The notes under the pieces: generated by a model
The model's input: the letters and a program-made list of their open reading frames with translations, nothing else
What the model was told of the DNA's origin: nothing
Databases searched by the model: none
Position numbers and translations under genes: made by a program
Part shown: in pieces, positions 25,076 to 32,537 of the stretch
Numbering within the stretch: the first letter of the stretch is position 1
Layout: the number at the start of each line of letters is the position of its first letter
Assembly: GCA_026705025.1 (NCBI GenBank)
Contig: JAPPBN010000032.1
Location: 1 to 64,000 of the forward strand
Direction: 5' to 3'
Length of the DNA: 64,000 nucleotides
Origin: Bin125 sp026705025
GTDB lineage: Bacteria; Chloroflexota; Dehalococcoidia; Bin125

Positions 25076-25155
25076 GCGCGCCCGATCCGCCCGCTCGGAC
25101 GCCGTCCATTCACGGCCGTGCGTCTTTGCGACGTGAAGCCGGAATCGAGGCTGTC

Positions 25156-25638
25156 ATGTTGAGCCAGGTGAGCGATCAGCCTGAGGACCAGCCGGACACG
25201 CCCGCACCGGAGCTGGAAGAGACGCTCGGTCAGCGGGTGCGCGCGCTGCGCAAGAAGCAGAAGCTGTCGCTCAACGATTTGGCGCGCCTGTCCGGCGTCT
25301 CCAAGGGATACCTGTCACAGGTCGAACGCTCGCTCACGGTCAGGCCGTCGGCCCTGACGATCTTCTCGATCGCCGAAGCCCTGGGAACCACGGTTGGCGA
25401 GCTGTTCGATGGCCGCCCGGAAGGTGGAGTCGATCTGTCGGCCGGCCGAGATCTGCCTGACGCCCTGCGCGAGTTCGCCCAGGAAGCGGAACTGCCCCCA
25501 ACCGACGTCAACATGCTGGCCGCGATTCGCTATCGCGGCGCCCAGCCGCGGGACAAGGAAGACTGGCGCTTCCTCTACGAATCGATCCGCCGCAGCATCC
25601 GCGTGCCCGGCGGATCCGGACGTCCGGCGGCCGGATAG
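25156..25638 (+). CDS. XRE-family transcriptional regulator
   Basis: A 160-residue protein with an HTH_3 domain at residues 25-84 (LGQRVRALRKKQKLSLNDLA, then GVSKGYLSQVERSLTVRPS). The C-terminal 70 residues are less clear and carry no cupin or peptidase motif. The start at 25156 is preferred; an upstream ATG at 25126 would add ten residues. It lies between tmRNA and a peptide-type ABC operon on the same strand, 224 bp upstream of the binding-protein gene, which it may regulate. Its target is inference. Confidence 0.85.
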   Translation: MLSQVSDQPEDQPDTPAPELEETLGQRVRALRKKQKLSLNDLARLSGVSKGYLSQVERSLTVRPSALTIFSIAEALGTTVGELFDGRPEGGVDLSAGRDLPDALREFAQEAELPPTDVNMLAAIRYRGAQPRDKEDWRFLYESIRRSIRVPGGSGRPAAG

Positions 25639-25862
25639 CCCCGGCGATTCGCAGTTCGATCCGTTCGGCGCCCGGGCGCCCGCCCACAGCCTCACTGCGG
25701 GCGATTGATCATATACCGACGGAATGTACGAGTTCATGAACTAACGGCCGACAGTTGTCGAGCGTTTCATCAAATGTGTTGTACCCTGCGCAGAACTGAC
25801 CCGGCAGGCCCAGTGTCGGGCGAAGAGTATCCAGCGGGAGCGTCCCGCTACAGGAGGTACCA

Positions 25863-27980
25863 ATGAGTGAGCGAAACTACTGGCAACGGATGCGCCGGCG
25901 ACGCATGTCGCGCCGCGCGCTGCTCGGGGCGTCCGCCCGCGCTGGTGTCGGCGCCGCCGGCCTGGCACTGGTGGGCTGCGGCGATGACGACGACGACGGT
26001 CAGCAGGCAGCCGCGCAGGTTCAGCAGCAGCAGGCCGATCAGCAGCAGGCGATGCAGCACCAGCAACAACAGGCCGCGCAGCAGCAGGCTGCCGAGCAGC
26101 AGGCTCAGCAGGCCGACCAGCAGCAGGCCGCCGATCAGGGCCAGCAGCAGCAGGCCGCCGTCGCCGCCGCCAGCGACATCGTTCGCGGCGGCACCCGCAC
26201 GGCCCCCTTCGTGGGCCCCTACTCGGGTAACCCGCCGACCCTCGACCCGTACGAGAACCTGACCTACCGCGCCCAGATCCCGTCCGGCTTCCACTACTCG
26301 AAGCTGATCCAGGCGATCACCGGCAGCGAAGGCGTCAACCCGATCAACCTGGCCGAGTACGAGCCCGATCTGGCCGCGGCGATGCCGGAAATCCCGGACG
26401 ACACCACCTTCGTCTTCCGGATCCGCGATGACGCCACCTGGCACGACGTCGATCCGCTCAACGGCCGCGCCGTGACGCTCGACGACATCGTCATGACGCA
26501 CGATCGCTTCCAGGAGATCTCGCCCAACGCCGCCGGCTGGAACAAGGTCATCTCCGCGTTCGAGCCAGGTGAGGACAACAGCCTGACCTTCAAGCTGCAC
26601 CGTCCGCACGCGCCCTTCCTGACCCTGGCCGGCTCCGGTCAGCACCTATACGTCATTCCCCAGGAAATCGTTGACGACGGCACCGTGGCCGAGCGCCCGG
26701 TCGGTTCCGGCGCCTGGATCTTCGACAGCTACGAGCCCGATGTCTCCATCAACTGGCGGCGCAACCCGAACTGGCACCGGTCGAACGACCTCGGCCACGA
26801 CCTGCCGCTGATGGACGGCATCGTCGCCACGATGAACGGTGACACCAACGTCCTGATCCCGGCGCTGGGCGAGGGTTCTCTGGACTTCTCGCAGCTCTCT
26901 CCCGCGATTTTCAAGCAGGCACAGGAAGCCGCTCCGCAGATCGAGGACGACGGCTACGTCTTCACGCCGAATACGGTGCCCGGCGGCTTCTACTTCAACT
27001 ACTCGATTCCGCCCTGGAACGATGTCCGCGTGCGTCAGGCGCTGTCGCTGGCCATGAACCGGAACGACATCCTCTCCGCGACCGATGACACCGGCCGTGG
27101 CGGCTGGATGACCGGTATCTCACAGCTGCCGCCCTACTGGATGGACCCGCAGGATCTGGACAAGTTCGGCGAGACCTTCGAAGGCGAAGACTCAGGCATC
27201 CTGTTCCATCGCGGCGTGGCGCTGAGCAACGACGAAGCGCTGCAGAAGGCGCGCGAGTTGCTCTCCGCCGCCGGCTACCCCGACGGCATCTCGGCAACGG
27301 TGCACCACACGCCCGACTATGGCGCCACCGTGGTCAACTTCTACGAGGCCTGCACCCTGTCAGCCTCGGAAGGCGGCTTCCAGTTCGAGTACTTCGGCAA
27401 GGAGTACGCCGCCTACATCGCCTCGATCTTCCGCGGCAACTTCCCCGACGACTGGGACGGCGAGTCGAGCCACCTCGCAATCGGTCCGCTGTACGGCGGC
27501 GCAACCGACCCCGAGGACCTCTTCGCGGCCTGCTACGCCCGGACATCGGGACGCCACAACTGGGGTTCCGCCGCGCGCACGCCCGACAACATCGAGAACG
27601 TGCTCGCGCTCGACACCGGCGGCAACGCCGGCGCCGAGAACTGGACGCCGCACCCCAACGCGGCGGTTGGCGGCGGCCCGGAGACCGACGAACGCCTGCA
27701 CGAGATGTTCGACACCCAGAAGGGCCTACTCGACCTCGAAGAGCGGATCGAGTACATCAACGACATCCAGCGCTACATGGCGACCAAGATGTACATCGTG
27801 CCGTACACCGCCGCTCCCGGCGTCTACGCCTTCAACCCCTGGATGAAGCAGCTTGACGTCAAGACCGGCCAGGTCATCGGCGGCACCCCGCGCATGTGGC
27901 CGAAGGCCACCTACGGCTGGGGCCAAGAGGGCGAAATCGCCTTCATGCTCGACCAGAGCATCAAGGACGAGTACGTCTAG
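25863..27980 (+). CDS. Peptide/nickel-type ABC transporter substrate-binding lipoprotein (SBP_bac_5), Tat signal
   Basis: A 705-residue family-5 solute-binding protein with a Tat-type N-terminus (RRRRMSRRALLGASARAG) ending in a lipobox Cys (LALVGCGDDDDD). A roughly 80-residue Gln-rich linker follows. The mature domain has the family pattern: TFVFRIRDDATWHDVDPLNG, AVTLDDIVMTHDRF, SLTFKLHRPHAPFL, VRQALSLAMNRNDIL. An SD AGGAGG is 4 nt upstream. It delivers an unidentified ligand (peptide or other) to the permeases that follow. A hairpin at 28005 separates it from them. A paralogue with nearly the same signal is at 42399. Confidence 0.9.
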   Translation: MSERNYWQRMRRRRMSRRALLGASARAGVGAAGLALVGCGDDDDDGQQAAAQVQQQQADQQQAMQHQQQQAAQQQAAEQQAQQADQQQAADQGQQQQAAVAAASDIVRGGTRTAPFVGPYSGNPPTLDPYENLTYRAQIPSGFHYSKLIQAITGSEGVNPINLAEYEPDLAAAMPEIPDDTTFVFRIRDDATWHDVDPLNGRAVTLDDIVMTHDRFQEISPNAAGWNKVISAFEPGEDNSLTFKLHRPHAPFLTLAGSGQHLYVIPQEIVDDGTVAERPVGSGAWIFDSYEPDVSINWRRNPNWHRSNDLGHDLPLMDGIVATMNGDTNVLIPALGEGSLDFSQLSPAIFKQAQEAAPQIEDDGYVFTPNTVPGGFYFNYSIPPWNDVRVRQALSLAMNRNDILSATDDTGRGGWMTGISQLPPYWMDPQDLDKFGETFEGEDSGILFHRGVALSNDEALQKARELLSAAGYPDGISATVHHTPDYGATVVNFYEACTLSASEGGFQFEYFGKEYAAYIASIFRGNFPDDWDGESSHLAIGPLYGGATDPEDLFAACYARTSGRHNWGSAARTPDNIENVLALDTGGNAGAENWTPHPNAAVGGGPETDERLHEMFDTQKGLLDLEERIEYINDIQRYMATKMYIVPYTAAPGVYAFNPWMKQLDVKTGQVIGGTPRMWPKATYGWGQEGEIAFMLDQSIKDEYV

Positions 27981-28004
27981 GAACCTGGTTTCGATTCGAC
28001 TCCC

Positions 28005-28042
28005 CAGCGGGAGAGCCCGGCCCGTCGCCGGCTCTCCCGCTG
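28005..28042 (+). terminator. Strong hairpin between binding-protein and permease genes (attenuator or mRNA stabiliser)
   Basis: CAGCGGGAGAGCC pairs perfectly with GGCTCTCCCGCTG, with one bulged C and further GGC/GCC pairs, closing on CCGTC. There is no T-run, so it may protect the upstream message or reduce read-through rather than stop transcription. It explains how the binding protein could be made in excess of the permeases. Confidence 0.7.
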
Positions 28043-28082
28043 GCGATCATCGGCGGTGCGGACCCAGGGAAAGCGCGTTCTC

Positions 28083-29048
28083 ATGCGGCAGTACATCATA
28101 CGCCGACTCCTGCTGATCATCCCCACGATGATCGGCGTGACGATGCTGGTCTCGCTGCTGACTCAGTTGCTGCCGGGGGACTTCATCGACGTCATGCTCG
28201 CCGATCACGTCGGCGCAGGCGAAGACAAGGAACGCATCCGCGCTCAATGGGAAGAGCAGCTCGGCTGGAACGATCCCTGGATCGTGCAGTACGGCAACTG
28301 GCTCTGGCGCGCGCTCCAGGGCGACCTCGGCACTTCGTTCATCGGCTCCTTCCAGACCGTGGTCGAAGAGATTGAGCACCGGGTGCCGGTCACGCTCGAG
28401 TTAGGAGTGCTCGCTCTCATTGTCGGAGTGGCGATCGCCCTGCCCGTCGGGATCATCTCGGCGATCAGACAGGATTCAGCGCTCGACTATGTGATCCGCG
28501 GAGGCGCGATTCTTGCGCTCTCCGTGCCCGGTTTCTGGCTGGCGGTACTCACGATTCGGATCATCTTCCCCGAGCTCGGCTTACCCCCGTTGCCGCTGAT
28601 CTACCAGACGCCAGGCGAGAACTTGGCGGAGAACCTGCGTCAGCTCTACGTCCCGGCGATCATCCTCGGCATCGGCCTTGCCGGTCCCGTCATGCGCCTC
28701 ACGCGAGGCGAGATGCTCGAGGTGCTGCGCCAAGACTACGTGCGGACCGCGCGCGCCAAAGGCCTGCAGGAGAACGCAGTCATCGTGCGCCACGCAATGC
28801 GCAACGCCCTGATCCCGGTCCTCACCCTGATCGGCCTCTCCGCTTCGATCCTGGTCGGCGGCTCGGTGATCATGGAGAGCATCTTCACGCTGCCCGGCAT
28901 GGGCCTGCGTATGATTACGGCGCTCAAGGACCGTGACATCCCCGTCGTGATGGGCATCATGGTCGTGATCGCGTTGGTCGTGATTCTCGCCAACCTCGTG
29001 ATCGACATCGCCTATTCGCTCGTCGATCCGCGCATTCGCTACAACTGA
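28083..29048 (+). CDS. Peptide-type ABC transporter permease (DppB-like)
   Basis: A 321-residue permease. The N-terminus MRQYIIRRLLLIIPTMIGVT is typical of DppB/OppB, and the EAA loop is VRTARAKGLQENAVIVRHAM. The C-terminal GSVIMESIFTLPGMG and the end VDPRIRYN also fit. About six membrane segments are visible. I chose ATG 28083 rather than 28056 because the family starts there. Together with the next gene it would form the membrane channel for the ligand delivered by the binding protein at 25863. Confidence 0.92.
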   Translation: MRQYIIRRLLLIIPTMIGVTMLVSLLTQLLPGDFIDVMLADHVGAGEDKERIRAQWEEQLGWNDPWIVQYGNWLWRALQGDLGTSFIGSFQTVVEEIEHRVPVTLELGVLALIVGVAIALPVGIISAIRQDSALDYVIRGGAILALSVPGFWLAVLTIRIIFPELGLPPLPLIYQTPGENLAENLRQLYVPAIILGIGLAGPVMRLTRGEMLEVLRQDYVRTARAKGLQENAVIVRHAMRNALIPVLTLIGLSASILVGGSVIMESIFTLPGMGLRMITALKDRDIPVVMGIMVVIALVVILANLVIDIAYSLVDPRIRYN

Positions 29049-29108
29049 TCCGACCCGGCTGCTCGCTCCAAGCGCGCTGGTCACACGGATGACAGAGGGA
29101 GAACGCTG

Positions 29109-30533
29109 ATGTCAGACGCGCAGGAGGCCGCCTCCGCCTTCGTCGTCCGCGACGACGGCGGGATCGCGAACTGGATCCGAGATCAGCTCCAACTCCTGAT
29201 TGACCGCTCCGTCTCCAGCCCGCTCGGTTTTGTCACGGCCGTGGTCACGCTGATGTTCGCCGGCTCGGTCGGCTTCCTGATCGGCGTCGTCGTGATGCCA
29301 TGGTGGATGTTCAAGCGCAAGAAGTACTTCGGCGCCTTCGGCGCGGTGATCCTGCTGGTCTGCGTGATCGTCGCCGCTACCGCGCCGATCATCCAGACCG
29401 TCGAACAGGACCCCAACGCAATCCAGGTCGCTCCCTATGGCAAGGGCACGCTGGGCGATCGCTTCATTTCGCCCAACGCCGACCACGTCATGGGTACCGA
29501 CAACCTTGGCCGCGACATGGTCACCCGGATCGCCTATGGCACCGAGATCACCGTGTTGGTCGGGCTGGGCTCGGTCATCCTCACGGCCCTGCTCTCGACC
29601 GCTATCGGACTCGTCTCCGGATACTTCGCCGGGGCCGGGGCGAGTTGGAGGATGCACGCTCCCGGCTTCATTCTCGCCCTGCGGATCCCGCTGCCGGCCA
29701 GTCTGACCGGGCCGGGGCTGCTCTATGCCCTGCCGCGCATGATCGCCGGCCTGCCCCTCTGGTGGGTGCTCGCCTTACCCTTCGCCCTCCTCGTCCTGGC
29801 GCTGCAGCTGGCGCTCAAGATCATCGATGTCGGCAGCTTCGGACTGCTGACCGAGCCGCTCGATCAGTTGCAGAACGCCATCAGCAACACCTTGCCTTCG
29901 CGCAGCGGTCCGGTGCCCGACGTCGACATCGTGATTCAGCGCGTGGTCGATATCTGGAACGCCTTCCCGGCGATCTTCCTGATCCTCGCCGTGCTGGCCG
30001 TGCTCGGCACCGGCGGCGACGGCTTCTTCGGGCTCGGCTTCGGCCCCAACATCGGCCCGCAGGCGCAGATCGGCGACGAGTGGTTCTGGCAGGTATTCCC
30101 GCGCACCACGACCGTGATCCTCACGATCGCCCTCGTCCTGGCCGCCGGCAACTCGCGGATCGTGCGCGGCGCCGTCTTCGCCACCCGCGCCGCCCAGTAC
30201 GTCGAGGCCGCGCGCACCCTCGGGGCATCCAACGTGCGCATCATGGTCGCCCACATCATGCCCAACATCATGGCCACGATCATCATCCTCGCCTCGCTCA
30301 ACCTCGGCGCGGCCGTGCTGATTGAGGCGGCCATCTCCTTCCTCGGCTTCGGCATTCCGCCGCCCTTCCCCACCTGGGGACAGGACACCGGCGGCGTCTC
30401 GCTGTTCTACGCGACCGAGGCCTGGTGGCTCGGCGTCTTCCCCGGTCTCTCGATCGCGATCGCCGTGTTCGGCTTCAACATGATGGGCGACGCGCTGCGA
30501 GACATCCTCGACCCCCGGCTGCGCGGCACCTGA
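29109..30533 (+). CDS. Peptide-type ABC transporter permease (DppC-like) with an unusually long insertion
   Basis: A 474-residue permease; DppC is usually about 300. Family features are HVMGTDNLGRDMVTRIAYGT, VEAARTLGASNVRIMVAHIM, SFLGFGIPPPFPTWG and DPRLRGT at the end. Between the first core segment (LSTAIGLVSGYFAGAGASWR) and RVVDIWNAFPAIF sits about 110 extra residues with hydrophobic stretches (LPLWWVLALPFALLVLALQL). There is also a longer N-terminus. The ATPases (DppD/DppF) are not downstream: the operon ends here before mutL. The partner ATPases must be elsewhere. Confidence 0.88.
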   Translation: MSDAQEAASAFVVRDDGGIANWIRDQLQLLIDRSVSSPLGFVTAVVTLMFAGSVGFLIGVVVMPWWMFKRKKYFGAFGAVILLVCVIVAATAPIIQTVEQDPNAIQVAPYGKGTLGDRFISPNADHVMGTDNLGRDMVTRIAYGTEITVLVGLGSVILTALLSTAIGLVSGYFAGAGASWRMHAPGFILALRIPLPASLTGPGLLYALPRMIAGLPLWWVLALPFALLVLALQLALKIIDVGSFGLLTEPLDQLQNAISNTLPSRSGPVPDVDIVIQRVVDIWNAFPAIFLILAVLAVLGTGGDGFFGLGFGPNIGPQAQIGDEWFWQVFPRTTTVILTIALVLAAGNSRIVRGAVFATRAAQYVEAARTLGASNVRIMVAHIMPNIMATIIILASLNLGAAVLIEAAISFLGFGIPPPFPTWGQDTGGVSLFYATEAWWLGVFPGLSIAIAVFGFNMMGDALRDILDPRLRGT

Positions 30534-30556
30534 GCCGAACCTCGGCCAGCCATCAC

Positions 30557-30586
30557 CGAGGCCGTTCCCGGGCGGGGGCGGCCTCG
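30557..30586. terminator. Candidate bidirectional terminator hairpin
   Basis: CGAGGCCG (30557-30564) pairs with CGGCCTCG (30579-30586) across a 14-nt GC-rich loop. It lies between the convergent dppC-like and mutL genes. There is no long T-run, so strength is uncertain. Confidence 0.5.
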
Positions 30587-30641
30587 TTCGTTGAGCGCCG
30601 CTGGCAGGGCGGAGGAGCGGCTGCCGCCACCCGCCGAGCGG

Positions 30642-32537
30642 CTACTTGCGGCCGAACTGCCGGAGGACGTCGTCGGACGAAATCTCGACCAGCGTTGGTC
30701 GGCCGTGCGGGCACGAATGCGGATTGTCGCAGCGTTCGAGATCGCGCAGCAGAGCGGTCATCGCGGTCGGATCCAGTACCTGTCCGCGCCGCACCGAGCC
30801 ATGACAGGCGGCCGAGGCCGCCGCCCGGTCGAAGCGCTCCGGTTCGCCGCCGGCCGGGTCCAGGTCGGCCAGCACGGACCGAACCAGCGCGTCGGCCCAG
30901 CCGGCTGCCCTGCCGGCCGCCAGCGTGGCGGGCAAGGCGCGCACGCGCAGCGTCCGTTCGCCAAACAGATCGGCCTCGAAGCCCAGCCTGAGCAACTCTT
31001 CTGCCGCTGCCGACCAGTGCGCCGACTCCTCAGCGTCGAGCGGCAGCAGGATCGGTTCCAGCAGCGGTTGACTGGCGTCCCGGCGCGGTCCGGCCGCGTC
31101 AGCCAGCAGGCGCTCGTACATGACCCGCTCGTGCGCGCCATGCTGGTCGACCAGGACCAGGCCGCGTGGACCTTCGGCAATGATGAAGGTGCGGTGCAAC
31201 TGTCCGACCATGCGCAGCGGCGGCAACGCCGGAGACGCCGCCGTTGCCGCGAACGCCGGCGCCAGGGGTGGCTCGGCGACCGCCTGCGTCCGCCAACTCC
31301 GGCCGGGCAGCGCCGTACGCGGCTGCGCGCCCGGTTGCTCGAATCCCGCGGCCGGGTCGGGTGAGCGTTCACCTCCGGGTGCTGTTAGATCGTCGACCGC
31401 GGACTCAGCGGCGCCCGCGCCGTTCACTGATTGCGGGCCCGACGGCATCCGCAGGGGGATCGCCGAGCGCCGGCTGGCCAGCGCCTCGCGCAGCGTGCGC
31501 TGCAACAGCGAGAACGCGGCGCCGGGATCGCGCAGCTTGACCTCGGTCTTGGCCGGGTGAATGTTGACGTCCACCGCGTCCGGCGGCAGCCGCAGCCGAG
31601 CCACGACCAGGGGGAACTCACCCGCTCCGAGCCAGTCGCGATAGGCCTCCTGCACCGCGTACGAGAGCCGCCGATCGTGCACTGGTCGCCCGTTGACGAA
31701 CAGCCGGATCCGCTCCCGGCTGCGCCGCGCATCCTGCGGCGCGCCGGCGATCCCGTCCAGCGCCAGCTCGGATCGCTCAGACCGGGCGTCGATCCAGATC
31801 CCGCGTTCGGCCGCATCCGGGCTAAAGACCGCGGCCGCAGCCTCGCGCAGCGCCGCCTCCCGCCCCGGTCCCGCGCCCGCGTCGTGGGCCAGCGGCGTAC
31901 GAGTCTCCATCCGCACCCGCAGCGAGCGATCGGGCTGGGCCAGTAGCGCATCCGAACTGACTCGCAGGAGCGCCGCGCGCTCGGCCCGCGCCCCGGCCAG
32001 GAAGGCCCGGCGGGCGGGCTGACCGGCGAACAGATCGAATACCTCCACCGAGGTCCCCACGGCGCGCGCCGCTGGCCGCGGCGCCGCCGCCGCGCCAGCG
32101 GCGAACTCGATCAGACTGGCCGCATCCTCGGCCGCGCTGCGTGTCGTCAACCGCAGCCGGCCGGCCGCCGCGGCGATCGCGGGCAGCGCCTCGCCGCGGA
32201 ATCCGTAACTGTCCAGCCGGCCGAGATCGTCCACCGTGGCCAGCTTGGAGGTCGCGTGCCGGCTGAAGGCCAACGGCAACTCGGCCGCGCGAATGCCTCG
32301 GCCGTCGTCGTGCACGGCGATCCGCTCGCGGCCGGCCGCCTCAATCTCGACCGATATCCGCCCGGCGCCGGCATCGAGCGCGTTCTCCAGCAGTTCCTTG
32401 AGTACGGCCGCCGGCCGCTCGATCACCTCGCCCGCCGCGATTTGGGCCGCCACCAGCTCGGGCAGCTGACGGATCGGACGCCGCGCGTCGGTGTTCGACC
32501 CAGCGGACGCCGCGAGCGGTGTTTGGGAGCGACTCAT
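30642..32537 (-). CDS. mutL: DNA mismatch repair protein MutL (endonuclease type)
   Basis: A 631-residue MutL. The GHKL ATPase is clear: QIAAGEVIERPAAVLKELLE, NALDAGA, DDGRGI and SYGFRGEALPAIA. The C-terminal dimerisation domain has the metal-binding endonuclease motif as DQHGAHERVMYE near residues 460-472 (usual form DQHA-x2-E-x4-E, here Gly replaces Ala), plus CPHGRP near the end. This is the nicking type, found in bacteria that lack MutH. The start overlaps the mutS stop by 4 bp, so they form one operon. Confidence 0.95.
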   Translation of the reverse strand: MSRSQTPLAASAGSNTDARRPIRQLPELVAAQIAAGEVIERPAAVLKELLENALDAGAGRISVEIEAAGRERIAVHDDGRGIRAAELPLAFSRHATSKLATVDDLGRLDSYGFRGEALPAIAAAAGRLRLTTRSAAEDAASLIEFAAGAAAAPRPAARAVGTSVEVFDLFAGQPARRAFLAGARAERAALLRVSSDALLAQPDRSLRVRMETRTPLAHDAGAGPGREAALREAAAAVFSPDAAERGIWIDARSERSELALDGIAGAPQDARRSRERIRLFVNGRPVHDRRLSYAVQEAYRDWLGAGEFPLVVARLRLPPDAVDVNIHPAKTEVKLRDPGAAFSLLQRTLREALASRRSAIPLRMPSGPQSVNGAGAAESAVDDLTAPGGERSPDPAAGFEQPGAQPRTALPGRSWRTQAVAEPPLAPAFAATAASPALPPLRMVGQLHRTFIIAEGPRGLVLVDQHGAHERVMYERLLADAAGPRRDASQPLLEPILLPLDAEESAHWSAAAEELLRLGFEADLFGERTLRVRALPATLAAGRAAGWADALVRSVLADLDPAGGEPERFDRAAASAACHGSVRRGQVLDPTAMTALLRDLERCDNPHSCPHGRPTLVEISSDDVLRQFGRK

